Shown in pieces: positions 23,549 through 36,410 of a stretch of 64,000 bases of DNA. The DNA comes from Calonectria ilicicola (lineage: Eukaryota > Ascomycota > Sordariomycetes > Hypocreales > Nectriaceae), in the NCBI GenBank assembly GCA_020809705.1, contig CP085829.1:6324001-6388000 (forward strand). The letters run 5' to 3'. The notes beneath the pieces were generated by a model. That model searched no databases and was not told where the DNA came from. It worked only from the letters and a program-made list of their open reading frames with translations. Position 1 is the stretch's first letter. Each line of letters starts with the position of its first letter. A program made the position numbers and the translations under genes.

Positions 23549-25662
23549 GGCGCCTGGGAGCGGTGGGGGACAGTATGGAGAACCTGTTCGTGTCTGCGGC
23601 CGGGGCTGTCGTCGTGGTATTGAAGGAAATTATTAGCGAAAGGCAATAAAAAACGGCCATTGACTCCCATGATATGGTGTCTCTCGAGGTCAATAATGTG
23701 TGGGGGAGATAACTTGCTTGATCATCGCCACTTCGATTGGCCCGTGGCTATCACTCCCCCGCAGCTCCACTCTCTCCTGGTGGAGTCATGGGTGGCTCAA
23801 GTCAGCCTACACAATCAGGAAGTGCTGAGCGACGTGTCGCTGTGGATTGCCCTAGTGGAGTGGTTGGTGCGTCGGCACCGAGAAGCTCCAGTCAGTGGCT
23901 GGGAACCGAGTTGATTCAACTGGAGTGGAGGAGACGGGACGAATGTGTTTTTGTTGTCTTCTCAACAAGAGATTAATGTCCCAATTTAATTTAATTACGG
24001 ATTGGATTTATTACTTTTAACAGAGGGGTTCAGGGCCTTTACCAGGAGTCAGCGTTGAGATCCTAAGTGCGGGTCATAGTTAGTGAGGCAAAACAGCAGC
24101 GGCCACCAATAATTTAGATACTGCCCATGCAGTCCAATCCTCAAAGTTCAATTCACCACAACATCGTGGTAGTCCGACCCCGGACCCATCGTAGCAGCTA
24201 ATATTCATCTGATATAGCTGCATCTGCAACATGCAACCACATGTCCTCGTGACAAACGACGGGAGAACAGATATCGGCAGCGAGCGCACTGGACGGGTCC
24301 GATCCGTGCGGTGGATTGACAGGGATATGGGGCGCTCGGAGCCGAGAAATTACTGACAGGTCAGCTTGCCCACGCCCTTCGGTACCACGCCCTTCGGCAC
24401 TATAGCAATCAACTACCGATATCTCGAGGAAAGGAGGCATCGTAGGAGAGACTAGACGTTTTTAAAGGCCCTGCAAGACGATAAGATGGCCAATCTGAAT
24501 CCGGGGTATCGGGTTAGGCATGCTCATCCAAATTCTGGGGAAGCTTACCAGATCCGTGGCGGCCGATCCTTTGACGACTACACACTTGTGCCGTCACTAG
24601 TACAGTTCGCAATTGGAATGTTGCGGTGGATGTACTTGGCGTCTCTGGCCAAGCGAAATGGAGTTTTTGTAATTTAGTCGACAATATATCACAAATGAAA
24701 TGAAATTGGGGAATGGTTGCACAAAAACGCCTGCAGCTGAGGATTAACCAGATGCTGCATGAACCAACGTCCCCTACTGCCTTTGCAGCAAACATATTGG
24801 GGAAATGTCAGATGATAGTGGAGTGCCCAGATCTCAGGGCTCAATCAGCTTTGCACGGAATATAATAACCATCTGCATAAAATGTCAGTTTTAGAAGTCC
24901 TTCCTTTCGAGTCCATGTCTGTGGAAAAAGGCCAATTGGCAAAGCGATGGTAGCTGGTATCCAACACTATTGCATAACATAACATGATGTCAACTGCACA
25001 AGACACGAAAGCAAAAGCAAAAACAACATCAAATCATAACTAATAAATTCCACTCTTCTCCATATTTGTAGATACCGTAGCACCCGACTATGGTCATGTG
25101 TATGCAGCATTCGCCAATCGATGCCGTTGCAATGCGCGATACCTCACAACTCATCTTGCCCCCCGCAGTTGTACTTTCCTTTCTTCTACGCGGGGGGCCC
25201 AGAGCGTGCTGAGATGATTAGATGCGCCCGCTGGCAAAAGTGGCTTAGACGCTACACCTACACTAGCATACATAGTCGCCCAAAGCATCCCCAAGCGAAG
25301 ATCAGGGCGCGGCACGTTGGGGAGGTCGAGGCGAGATGCCAATGAGGTGTCGCCTGGGCACCAAAGATGGCGCCCCTCCGGTATCCGGCCAAGGCAGCAG
25401 ATAGCGATATCACGCCAATTACTAACGGGTGCGACACCAAGCGGCCATGCCGGACACCCACGGGGGATCTAGAGTAGTGTCGTGGGCGGGGCAGCGTCTG
25501 CCAAATGCGGTTAACCTGCCAGATAGCGAGATCCGGGGTTCGGAGAAGTAGAGAACCATAAATCTGAGCCTCACACTTTTGATCTGTTCAGTTTTTGCCG
25601 ACTCTAGTCAGTCGTCATTATCTTATCCTTTTTGACGCTATCTCTCTCTCCAATCACACACA
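23549..25662. other. 2.1-kb divergent intergenic region
   Basis: Upstream of both the Zn2Cys6 regulator (-) and the FMN oxidase (+). It holds a short direct repeat of CACGCCCTTCGG at about 24372-24398 and GC-rich promoter-like DNA near 25290-25500, including GCGGGG at about 25486, a possible carbon-catabolite-repressor-type site. No gene is supported. Confidence 0.4.
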
Positions 25663-27163
25663 ATGGCCAACCGCGGGCGCACATACGACCCTCAGGTCTC
25701 CTGTTTGGATGATCTCAAGCGCCTTGGATCCGGCAAGCTGACCCAAACCGTAAGAGGTAAGCTAAAGTCTGCTGAAACTTTTGGAAAGGTCGGTGAATCT
25801 GACGAAAAAAAACAGAATACTACAATGAGGGTGCCATGGACCTTATTACGTGAGGCTTTTCTATTCTCTAGAAACAACAGCAAGAGTGAAGCCTGCTAAC
25901 ATGACCAATACAGCCTTCGGGAAAATGAGCAAGCCTTCAACCGCTATAGAATCAGGCCCCGGGTTCTCAGAGATCTCACCCATCTCGACACTAGCACAGA
26001 ATTCCTTGGAACCAAGGTCAAATTCCCTTTTGGCTTCTCTCCTAGCGCCATGCAGGCCTTGGCGCATTCTGATGGAGAGGTGGGCACTTCGCGAGCTGCA
26101 GCTGCAGCTGGCATTGCTATGGGTCTGTCATGCTACTCAACAATGCCATTGGAGGATGTCATTGCCCAAGCCCAGGGAAATCCTTATGCGATGCAACTCA
26201 GCCCACTGAAAAACAAGCCTGCTATGCTCCAGATGATTAAGCGAGCTGAGGGTACGTCTGGTCCCATCCGCGATTTGCCATCAGAAAACTGACACGACGC
26301 CATAGCTGCTGGTTACAAGGCACTCTTTTTGACACTTGATGCTCCAAGACTCGGTCGCCGACTGAATGAGTATCGCAACAACTTTTCCCTTCCCAAGGGA
26401 TTGGAATACCCTAACCTATTTCCTGGCGTCGATGTCTCTAATCTGGAGGACGCCGGAGACCAAATGGCTTACGGTAAGATTGAATCCACCCTATTCCAGC
26501 TTGCTTTTACTAACAAAATATTCAGATGATATTATGGAATGGGATGAGTTTGTTTCATTTTTCAAGCAAAACACCAAGATGCAGGTTTGGGGCAAAGGAA
26601 GTGAGTAAAATAAAAGGCAGGCAGCGGTTCAAAAGCTAATCATGCCGCAGTCTACACCCCTGCAGATGTTGAGCTCGCTATTAAAGCTGGCTTTGATGGC
26701 ATCATTGTCTCCAACCACGGTGGACGCCAGCTCGACACCGTCCCAGCCAGTCTCGACACTCTCCGAGACCTTGCGCCCCACGCAAAGGGCCGCATTCCTA
26801 TTGCCATTGATGGTGGAATCCGTCGTGGAACGGATATTTTCAAGGCTCTGGCTCTCGGCGCAGACTTTTGCATGGCCGGCCGTCCCGCACTTTGGGGCTT
26901 AGCTGTAAGAAACAATCTTTGTAATGATACACGGTATTGATTAGCTGACTCGACTTAGTACAACGGAGAGAAGGGCGTAAAGCTCGCTCTTGACATTCTC
27001 TATGACGAATTTTTCACATGCATGGCTCTTGCTGGGTAAGTGAGAACAAAATTTCCCCCGTGAAACAGTCACTAATGCATGCCGCAGCGCACGTAATGTA
27101 TCAGAAATCACCAAGGACCACCTGTCCCTATTGCAGCCTGACGGTGTTCTTGCAAAATTGTAG
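25663..27163 (+). CDS. FMN-dependent 2-hydroxyacid oxidase/dehydrogenase
   Basis: Eight exons: 25663-25756, 25816-25849, 25914-26251, 26306-26473, 26526-26600, 26651-26904, 26959-27035 and 27088-27163. They total 371 residues with every phase matching. Family signs run in order: [22 protein letters not shown] at the start, [13 protein letters not shown] (flavin-binding strand), [19 protein letters not shown], and the active-site SNHGGRQLD with catalytic His. [20 protein letters not shown] (FMN phosphate site) and GRPALWGLA end the barrel. It lacks the cytochrome b5 domain of yeast L-lactate cytochrome c reductase and the usual C-terminal SKL peroxisome signal (it ends AKL*, a possible weak PTS1 variant). 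It oxidises an L-2-hydroxyacid such as lactate, glycolate or a long-chain 2-hydroxyacid. Confidence 0.9.
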
Positions 27164-27565
27164 ATTAGACTAGAACTATTTTGGTAGTGTAAAATGTAGA
27201 AGGGTTGGGAAACGAGTAGGTTGTTTTGGGCTAGCTCATAAAGCGTATCGTTTTGGCAGAATACACCTAGCGTCTTTACAATAACCGGGAGCCTAGAAAA
27301 TGTTGTCTCAGGTGTAATTTATTCTGATATGACTCGCATGAGCACGTTTCAAATTATCCCAACACGACTCCAAGTTAGTTTATCAGCCTTGAAATGATTG
27401 CATTCTTCAAGCCAACCCCAATACGATTATGAGCAGTTGCTTCTTTACTTCTCGAACATGGACACTGTAAGCAAACTTTCTTGAGTAAATTTATTCATGC
27501 TCGTGATATATAACTTAAAATACTTCATCATATGCTTTGTTTAATCTTATTGTGATATTCTCTCC
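27164..27565. other. Short convergent 3' spacer
   Basis: Shared 3' region of two tail-to-tail genes. AT-rich, with likely polyadenylation context on both strands; nothing else seen. Confidence 0.5.
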
Positions 27566-28872
27566 TCATGGTCCATACAGCATTTTATCCACCTTTTCGC
27601 CAATTGCCAGAGAACTCGTTAGACCCGGGCTCTCAATTCCCAATAAATTGACCCAGCCCTCATAACCTTCCTCTTTTCGGATTATGAAGTCCAAAAATCC
27701 CTTACCTTGCACACCTCCTCCTCCTCGAGCAAGCTTTGGACGAATGCCAGTGTAGTCTGCCGCCAATAGTGTTTCGTCCACGGAAGGCAGGTACTGTTTA
27801 ATTTCTTTAATGGCCTCTGGCAGCTGCTTGTCGTTGGCCTTGAGATCGTACGGGCTGTCCACCCATTCGACATCAGGTCCGAAGCGGAGACGACCTCCGA
27901 GATCCAGCGTTAAATGGGTTCCCAGACCACCAGCTCCTGGTGCGGGAGCTGGGTAAATTAAACGGGAAACTTTCGGGGTGGATGATGCGTAGGAAAAGTA
28001 GTTGCCTTTTGCGTAGTAGGCCTTCATGTGTTGTGAGGGTGGCGTGATCATGTTGTGAATGTCGACGGCTCCGTGGCCTGCCGAGTTGATGAGGACTTCC
28101 GCAGTAATCGTCGACGTCTCTCCCGAACCAGCATCTTTTACTTCGATTTCCCAACCACCGCTCCCTGACTGACCAAGAGGTTTAATTCCAACAACTGGGG
28201 AATTCATTGCCATGATGCCATCCGATTCTTCAAATTGACCCTGAAGGGCTAGCATCAAGCCATGCGAATCCACGATGCCTGTTGTCGGGCTCTCGAGAAC
28301 TCCGGCTCTTGCCACCACTCCCTCTCCGTCTCTGTCGATCTCTTCCCTGCTGACCCATCTCATAGGCACATCCAATTCTTGGCAGGTGGCGTAAAAGCTT
28401 TCCAGTGATTTGTACTGAGCCTCATCTTGAGCCACAATCCATTTGCCCGTGCGGTTGTACGGAACACCAAACTTGTCGCAAAATTCGTACAGCAGGTTCT
28501 TGCCACGAATGCATAGACTGCCCTTGAGGCTATTAGTTCCATAATAAATTCCTGCGTGGATTACCTCGCTGTTGCGCGAGCTCGTCTCCATGCCAATTCC
28601 CTCGTTTCTCTCAATGAGAATTGTCGACGTGTTTGAACGCTGCGCAAGCCTCTGAGCAACGGCCAAACCAACGACGCCACCTCCAATCACCTGAATAGGG
28701 CGTAAAAGTTAGTCATTTACTTCTCTTTACCAAAATCGCGTGGCGTAATAGACCAGTCAACACGCACCGCATGAGTGAAGTCGGCTCTCGTGGCAGAGGT
28801 TGAGCTGAAATGGTGCCTCTGAACCCCGGTTGAGAGCCCGAAGGCCCGGCTTGCCGCTGCCCGAGTAAGCAT
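27566..28872 (-). CDS. L-2-hydroxyglutarate dehydrogenase-like FAD enzyme, mitochondrial
   Basis: Exons 28872-28768 and 28690-27566 give 409 residues; phase-0 intron of 77 nt. Exon 1 encodes an Arg/Ser/Ala-rich presequence (MLTRAAASRAFGLSTGVQRH...) typical of mitochondrial import. Exon 2 opens directly with the FAD-binding VIGGGVVGLAVAQRLAQ. Family motifs follow: SSRNSEVIHAGIYYG, GIVDSHGLMLAL, INSAGHGA, and the C-terminal YTGIRPKLARGG followed by LLGIESPGLTSSLAIG. These match DAO-type L2HGDH proteins, which oxidise L-2-hydroxyglutarate to 2-oxoglutarate as metabolite repair. Length is somewhat shorter than the ~460 residues of animal enzymes. It is tail-to-tail with a second 2-hydroxyacid oxidase. 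Confidence 0.9.
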
Positions 28873-29890
28873 GATAATGTCGTCGAGTTCTTTGTGATGG
28901 GAGAGAATGTAAGTTGATTGTTGTTACTTTAAATCTCCATGATAAAGAATTAAGCCATCAACCCATTGGCTCGGTGAATCGCGATCTAATTCCGGTGTCG
29001 CTCCCACCTCCCTCGTCAATTACTGGCCATCTACGTGCTGACTAAATCGGGCCATCGGCTCTGGCTGCGTGGACGCCGCTCCAAATCAAGTTAGCGTGGA
29101 GTTGCTCGCTCCCTGCTTCCAATTTCCAGCCTCTGCCCCGCGCCCCCTAACGAACGCCAACTGCTTCCCTCGGCAGAATGCCACTAAGGATTGGGTTTGT
29201 TACCTCTCCAAGCAGTCGCTCTCATGTTACAAGAACATTCGAACGTGGAGGAGCACCCTGAAGGAGCACGCGAGCAGAAAGAAAGACAAAAATTAGCACA
29301 TGGAAATGTTTTTCGCCTCCAGACCCTCTATTTCGGCAAAAGATAGTGGTCTCGGTCGCTAACATGCGCGTGATTTTTAGGAGGTCTGATCAGACAGCTT
29401 CATGTCGAACACCACCTCGGGCGGTAGAAGCGGCTTCGAAGAGTCTCGGGTTCTATTATTGGTCGAATTCTTTGGTGCTTTTTGCTAGTTTTTTTTGGCA
29501 TTACTATGTTCCATCGTGATGATATATTCCCCCCTCGTCGCGACTTTTCTATTTCATATGACAATGAACTTGTGGAAAGGTCGTCGTGCTCTTCTGTTTC
29601 CCATTCCGTTTAGGTGGACTAAGAAAACGATGAAAAAAAAAGCGCATATCAATCTCCAACAGAATTATAAATAAAATTTAGAAGTCAGAGTGGTGGTGCA
29701 ACGGACAATATATGTGGGAAATTGATACTCTAGGGTAACGGGAAAACCAAACACGGATAAGTCCAAAACGGATCACCAACAAAGCCAAGCTAATCAGTAA
29801 GAGGGGCTGCAGAACAAAATGGTAAATGGTATATATCTGGAAATTGGACTAAAATCTTGATCCATGATTAAAACTATGCTTGAATTCACC
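28873..29890. other. Intergenic spacer without a recognised gene
   Basis: Promoter of the L2HGDH-like gene at its left and the 3' side of the amino acid permease at its right. The 75-codon frame at 29069-29296 (+) has no family features and is not called. Confidence 0.5.
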
Positions 29891-31567
29891 TCATTCCCAC
29901 AAAGTCCGAAGCATCTTCAATGCCTTTGCCTTTGCACCATGCGCGACCTCTTCTTCTCGATTCATTTCCATTTCTTCCAGAGCCTTAATTGCATCCAAGC
30001 CACTGTGGAGATCAACCTTGGATGGTTCAATTGCCCAACCATCACTCCAATGACAAACTCGGTGAACGCCATAGATGACCAAGAAGATTGGCAAACCGAT
30101 GTAGGATGTCAAAAATGATGAAACCGACCAGTGGCCAGGGAAGAAAACACTGAAGCCGTTGAGACCAAGTAGACAGATGAAAAATACCATGCAAATCCAT
30201 GATGCCCAAGGTTGAAGCTTGGATTGGTAGGGGATATCCGTAATACCCTGAGCTTGGCATGCCTTTCGGAATCGCAACAAGATGATACAGCAGCAGACCC
30301 AAGATGTAAACCCAGCCGTGTTGGTAAGATTAATGAACCAGTTAAACACTTCACTTGTAGAATTCCCAACATTAAGGTAAGCCAAAGGAGAGAACAGTGC
30401 GCTAGTCAAAATGGCATAAACAGGCACTCCCCAGCGGTTGCATCGGGAGAAAATAGCGGGGGCATTTCCTGATTTCGACAAGGAGTAAAGCGATCGGCTG
30501 GACATGTACAGGAACGAATTGCCCGATGACCAAGCGGACAAGATAATACCGGCATTAATGATGGAGTCTAGGACCTTGATCCCACTTTCTTTGATGGCAA
30601 TAACCCAGGGGGAGGCTGCGGCGCCAATTCCGCCATTGGTGAGGCCCGGGGCGTCACTTCGGCAAATGACACCGATCGCAAGGGCGCCAAGGGAGTAGAA
30701 GATGATCAATCTCCACACAAAACTCCTTGCGGCTCTGGGGAGATTCTTTCTCGGAGCTTGCATTTCTCCAGACGTTGTAACCACCAACTCCGGGCCAAAG
30801 TTGAATGAGAACATAGAAAAGGTGAGGGCGTAGATGAAGGCACAGAAGCGGCCAGCAGTGCCACCGACAAGGTATTCGTTCATGGCTCCAGGGTCATTCC
30901 AGTAGGAGAATCCAATGCGTCGACCGTCAGGGCCGCCTCCAACAGCTAAAATGAATGCCAACAGAAGCAAGCCAATAATCATGAATACTTTAATCGAGGC
31001 AAACCAGAATTCAGACTCTGCGTAAACTTTGACTGGGGCAAGGTTCAGGCACAAGACCACAAGCAGCATGATGGTGATCCAGACAGCAATATGCACAGTG
31101 TTTGGCCAGTAGCTGATAACGAGAGCAGCAGCTGTCACTTCGTACGCAACCAGGATGCCAAAGGAGTACCAGTACAGCCAGCCCATGGCAAAGCCAAGAC
31201 TCTTGGAAACGAATCGTGCGCCATGGTATGACATGGAGGCTCCAGGCACAGGGGCGTAGGCTGCAACCTCGGCGACGGCGGTGACGATTCCGTAAACGAA
31301 AAAGCAGATGATGCTATAGGCCATAAACAGGTTTGCAGGGCCTGCAGCCGCCAGGGCTTGGCCAGCACCCACAAAAAGACCGGTACCAATGGTGCCACCA
31401 ATGGCAAGCATCTGTGCATGTCGAGACTTGATTCCTCGCGCAGTTTCTGTGCGACGCAAATCTCCCATGCCAGCAGCTTCGGAGTCACCCGGAGAATAAG
31501 AGTCCGTTCGCTTCAGGCCTGTGGTGCCCGAGCTCTTCTCATTGCTGTCATCTTTTGTGAATGACAT
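29891..31567 (-). CDS. APC-family amino acid permease (YAT type)
   Basis: A single exon of 558 residues. The ATG at 31567 (MSFTKDDSNEKSSG) is chosen because the frame upstream of it has no further ATG. The hydrophilic N-terminus ends with RGIKSRHAQMLAIGGTIGTGLFVGAGQAL, the signature of the yeast amino acid transporter family, in the first of about 12 membrane helices. Other family segments are SEFWFASIKVFMIIGLLL, FSYWNDPGAMNEYL and RKNLPRAARSFVWRLIIFY. The C-terminal tail is charged. It is a plasma-membrane H+/amino acid symporter; specificity cannot be read. An intronless permease this long contrasts with its intron-rich neighbours. Confidence 0.92.
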   Translation of the reverse strand: MSFTKDDSNEKSSGTTGLKRTDSYSPGDSEAAGMGDLRRTETARGIKSRHAQMLAIGGTIGTGLFVGAGQALAAAGPANLFMAYSIICFFVYGIVTAVAEVAAYAPVPGASMSYHGARFVSKSLGFAMGWLYWYSFGILVAYEVTAAALVISYWPNTVHIAVWITIMLLVVLCLNLAPVKVYAESEFWFASIKVFMIIGLLLLAFILAVGGGPDGRRIGFSYWNDPGAMNEYLVGGTAGRFCAFIYALTFSMFSFNFGPELVVTTSGEMQAPRKNLPRAARSFVWRLIIFYSLGALAIGVICRSDAPGLTNGGIGAAASPWVIAIKESGIKVLDSIINAGIILSAWSSGNSFLYMSSRSLYSLSKSGNAPAIFSRCNRWGVPVYAILTSALFSPLAYLNVGNSTSEVFNWFINLTNTAGFTSWVCCCIILLRFRKACQAQGITDIPYQSKLQPWASWICMVFFICLLGLNGFSVFFPGHWSVSSFLTSYIGLPIFLVIYGVHRVCHWSDGWAIEPSKVDLHSGLDAIKALEEMEMNREEEVAHGAKAKALKMLRTLWE

Positions 31568-34481
31568 GGTTGGTGTGGAGTGGCTCCAAGTAGCCGAAGT
31601 GGAGAGAATGCCACTCTTGATGAAATTGTGCAAATGGAAATGCCACAGGGCTAGTGATGAGGGATGGGGTTCGTGAGATGGAGCTTGATTTTAGAGAGGA
31701 TGGAACTTGTATATATACTACAACGTGGCTTGTCATTACCTGACTATTCCAATCTTGGGGCTGTTGTTTCGTCCTTATCTTGGCTCATCAATAGTCAGCT
31801 CGCGAGGCAGGACCTCAAGATAGCAATCTGGGTTGAAGCTGCGCTAATCGCTTGAAGTGGTATCCCAAGAACCATATCATACGCCAAGCACTTGATCCAC
31901 CGCTGGACGGGGGTAATGATGAAGTTACACGCGCCCTAATAGTGGCTTATTCGCTCACAGCTACCATATTTACCCTTGTAAAAGGCTTCAAACGGCAGTT
32001 CACACCAACAGCCTAGCGTGACAAAATCTGGGGTATACTGCATGGGAGCTTGTCTAATCTGAGGAACGTGCTGGTGGGTTGCAGGTCAGCCTCATCTGGC
32101 TTCTCGGCCTCGTGGGAGGGATATCTTAAGCAGTGGGCATATTATTTCTTGTCACTTGCAAGAAGGTAAGATTGACCTGCTCTAGTCGTATCTGTTGTTG
32201 AGATGCAACATAGTGTAGAAACAGAAGAGTTACAGGTCCGGATTTTAAAAATCTTATTTCGTAGGCTTCCAGCTCGGCCATTGAGAATGGAAGCACATGG
32301 TCCAAGATCAAATAGATAGAACAGGGAGGGAGCCTCAACAGTACCGCTCGACCGAGGTGAACCCATTTCACAGCTGATTCCGCCGCCAAGCCACCAATAT
32401 TCTCACACGTCAATAATCCCCGCACTTTTCCGTGATCGAAGCCCTTCACCGTAAGCTTAGGGCCAAATTGTGGATTTCCCCAGATTCTGCAAGCATCTAG
32501 ACTATGAATCATCCCATTAACTAATCACAAGGGTCCAACCACGTTGGTGGGATCAACCAACGCCATGAGCCCACAATTTCTAGAGGGAAGTTCTGAGCGA
32601 CATGGTTCAGGTGTGTCGCTGTGACATGCTCTTGGTTGAACCCAAACCTTGTGGGAGAGCTTGGTCCGTGGGCCACACCGCGGAGTAGCGGACCATCACC
32701 GGGCAAAGCTGGAACCCTGTCTGCCCGGTTTAGGCTGTTCCAGACCGAGGATGAACGAATGGTATCATGATGAATGCTTTTTACATCTAGGGCCATTCGG
32801 CCGCTCGCTTAAAACAACGCTTCGCCACCTTTGCTCCTCCTGTTCAGGTGGAGATAAGACCTTTAAAGCCTCAATGCCTGCCATTTGGCCTCAATAGCTC
32901 GGAGATCATTGGTACAGAACTACAGCATCGACGCATGTGACAAATATGAATTAGAAAAAAAAATAAGTTGGATGGATTGACGAAATACGTGCTACTGGAT
33001 GGTGCCGAAACCCAATGAACGCAAATACAGCATACGAACATAAAGTGGTAGCATTCCTCCACTGCAAGCATTTATTGCGTCTTGTTTCACGCATTAGCAC
33101 TAAAGTATTATATTCATATATGCTATAAATGATCTGGCAAGGCATCGCATTAAATCACATCGATTTGGAGTATATATATAGATGTTCTTCATGGGTTAAC
33201 CTATCAACATATCATACAAGACCTCGGTTCCATCAGAATACTTAAAATGCATCATGGTATCTGATAATATTTGGACACTTTACTTATTCCAGTAGTCATA
33301 ATTATCGTCGTCGTTCCATTGGCAGAGCCAAGATGCACGCCGCAGGGTCGCTGCAAGTGGCTTTCATGTTTGAGCCTTCAATGGCAAGGATTTGGGATGG
33401 GTCATGCAACCAAGTACTAATCTATGTACGCGCCGGTCATGACATGATATTAATATTTATCAGCCTTCAAAGCTATTTCTGACAGTTTGACATGTGCGAA
33501 CGCCGCTGTCGCTTGCCATGCCAGATCCCACGAGCAGGGACTCCACCCTTATCGCAAAATATTGGGAAACACCAATCGGAAACGATCCCAACTTCCGCTG
33601 CGAACACTCTTTTCATTGATAAGGATATCTTCAACGATTGAGCGACTTATCTTATCTGGGCTTAAAAAACTCAGTGCAGTAATTGAGAAAAGATATTGTC
33701 GTCTATCTTTAATGAAACAGACCCATAACAGTCATATCTTGCATTGTGCCATCAACGGGCGTTGAGGCCTGTAAAACAAAACTCGGCTAGTTTTTTTACG
33801 TTGTAAATTAAAAAAAGAAGTGAGGATGGAAGAAGGACATCAATCACGATTTCACCTCTACTTTCGCTAATACCTTTTTTTGTTCTTGTGCTCAAGACGA
33901 AAATGAACAAGGAACAGAATGCAATCGTGCAATAAGCTTAGAGTCTGGCTTTGGTGCAGTTCGGAAGTTTAGATAGATGTGCATGGATCTCTGCAGCCAG
34001 AAAGCCTCTCGGTGTCATGGTTCGGTTAAATTTTAGTGACCTCATTGTAGATGAGCCACTGCCTTGACCTCTGTGGCAATGTGGCTTTGCTCAGTAACCT
34101 TTCTGGAATTCAGTCCTCTTTCGAGTGTGGTTTTCGTTGCCTGTCGCATAAATATTCAGTGCAGTTAATTTTAAAATTTGACAAAAAAGGGGCAAGTTGG
34201 GGTCGCGCGTAGGTGTCGCCATCAACTGAATGCCGCGTTTTGACGCGCGGTCTCTCATATTTGAATTCTCGTGCATTAATACTTGGGGAACACGAAGATA
34301 ATGGGAGTTTTTACAGCAGGGATAAGGGAGTCCGCTTCATCATTATTGAAGGCCAAATGGACCAAGAAAATAGGCAATTCATATGACTTATTCAAGATTA
34401 CTGCGGAACGACTAACAATCTGAATGAACCAAAAGATCGCAACATCTTTGAGTGGACCCTCATTCCGCCAAACCGAGAGTC
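31568..34481. other. 2.9-kb intergenic region without a recognised gene
   Basis: Promoter of the permease on the left, 3' side of the MFS gene on the right. Several open frames of 60-130 codons exist (for example 32126-32512, minus), but none has family-like sequence or splice support. Locally AT-rich around 33100-33300. No tRNA or repeat seen. Confidence 0.5.
31709..31718 (-). promoter_or_regulatory. TATA box of the APC permease gene
   Basis: On the minus strand the sequence reads TAGTATATATAC, about 145 bp upstream of the ATG at 31567. Confidence 0.4.
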
Positions 34482-36339
34482 TTACTCTCCCACCTCTCTG
34501 TCGACATCCCAGCGAGCATACTTCATCATCTTCCAGCCAATAGTTGCCTGTCGGATCTTCTTGCCCCAGATGAAAAGCGGGATCCAGAAAATGAGCACGC
34601 CTCCGCAGATGGCCGCCATCTCGCCGTACGCGACACTGTATCCGTGCTTTTCGACCCAAGGGTTTGTGTAGAAACCAAGCAAGAAACCGAAAGCTGACTT
34701 GAAGGCCAACTGAGTAACAACAATCTCTCCCGCAATCGGTCGGTAGCAGTCGATAGTGTAGACGAGAGAAACGTTCGTGGCCTGGGTGATGGAGAAGTTG
34801 ACTGTAGGCACAGGATATTAGGCATGTGTAGTTAATTTTCGGGGCGATAGACTTACTCAAACCAATACCAATAGTAGGCACAATCCAGTGCAGGCCATTG
34901 TTGATGCCAACGCCATACAAGACCAAAGCCAAAGGTCCGGTGATCACACTGATCATAATAGCGGGAAGACGCATTTCGGGCTCACGAATACCTCCATTGC
35001 GGCGGGTAAAGTAGTCAGCAACCCAGTCGGAAAGATGACCACCGCTGAAGATACCGATGAGAGCACCAAGAACACCAGCAAAGAAGCAGAGACCGGACTG
35101 CCAAGCTTCGAATCCATAGGCAGTGGAGAAAGCGCTGGCCACGTTGGAAGTGATGGCAGTGATGAAACCAATGGTCACAGACATAACCATGGTGGCCCAG
35201 AAGACAGGAGGCAATGCAAGCAAGAGCACAGGACGAATGGTCATGTTCCAGAGGCTCTCCTCGGTAAAGGTACCATGGTAGAGCCTAAGACCCTGAACCA
35301 AAAAGTCTCGAGTCCTGGCTTCCTGGTGAACTCGCTGCTCGACATGTTGAACGTTGCCTTCCTCGTCGGCTACCTTCGAGTGGTAGGCGCCTGACTCGGC
35401 GTGGAGTGTCGTGGTGATTCCGTGGGTATCGGGGCTGCGGTTGTAGGCGGTTTCGGGGAAGGTGAACCACACAATCAAGGTGATGCCACCAATGAGGGCA
35501 ATTGCGACGTAGTAAATGTATCTCCACGGGTGGTTCTTGACGATGAATCCATCGACGATGGCGCCAAGGGCTACACCAAGGTTAAGAGATGCGTTGTACA
35601 TGCTATAAGTCATTCCATTAGCGCGTTGTGGGGACACAATGGATGAACGCAACCGGTTCTGGAATCTGGATAGTACTCACGCCGTGATAGTACCACGTTC
35701 ATGCAAGAAGAAAATATCAGCGATCGTGACAGGTGCCAAGCATTCACCGGCTCCAGCTGCGAATCCCATGACAATACGAGCAACTAGGAAGTTGGCATAC
35801 TGGTCCGCCACACAGCACCAAACCGCGGTGATGAGGTAGAGGGTGAATGAACCAACGTAAACTGCGCGGCGACCGTACTTGTTGATCAGAGGCATCCAGA
35901 CGAGGTTGCCGAGACCTTGGAACAGAGCTGTGCAGTTGAAAAAGTATGCCGTCTTGGCGATGGGGCCCGACATGCCCGTTTCTTGCCAGTTGGGGAAAAA
36001 GTCTTGAGCCGTTTGGAGGATCGCCAGGGTTGGGCCGGCCGCCAAGAAGTTGCAAAGAATCATGGCAAAGCACACGGCAACTGCAGTGTACATCTTGAAG
36101 GCTCGCGGCCTTTGATGTCCCAATTAGCGCTCGATTCATTTTTCGCAGGCTGAGCTGAGTACTTGCCAATTGAGGGGATCCTTGGGATCATCGGAAGGCG
36201 TGGGAATCAGGATGATTGCGTTTGTCGCCTCATCTCGAAGACGGACGTGTCCCAGCGTGGCCACGCCGTTTCCCCTAACGGGGCTCTTCGACCTCGCCCG
36301 GACGGGGCTTTTGGACCTCGTTGAACCTGTGGCCGTCAT
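34482..36339 (-). CDS. MFS transporter (DHA1-like) with a GC-AG intron
   Basis: Exons 36339-36167, 36109-35681, 35602-34857 and 34801-34482 give 555 residues. The first intron uses donor GCAAGT; only this choice keeps frame and restores KDPLNWPRAFKMYTA, the family's usual entry into the first helix. About 12 helices follow. Loop 2-3 has LINKYGRRAVYVGS (the G-x-x-x-D/G-R-R/K motif), and VARIVMGFAAGAGECLAPVTIADIFFLHERGTITA is typical of fungal drug:H+ antiporter 1-like carriers. The start at 36339 is preferred to 36396 because a TATA-like box lies only 15 bp above the latter. An Arg/Ser/Pro repeat (RSKSPVRARSKSPVRG) marks the N-terminal tail. Substrate unknown. Confidence 0.88.
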
Positions 36340-36410
36340 TGCGTCAAAGGGTGCATTGAACCTGTAGATTTTCACGACAAGGGACAGGCTAACCATAAAT
36401 CCTCGCCATG

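Noticed and set aside
32126..32512. 128-codon minus-strand frame
   Set aside because: No recognisable motif, overlapping frames on the same strand, and no promoter or splice signs strong enough to call.
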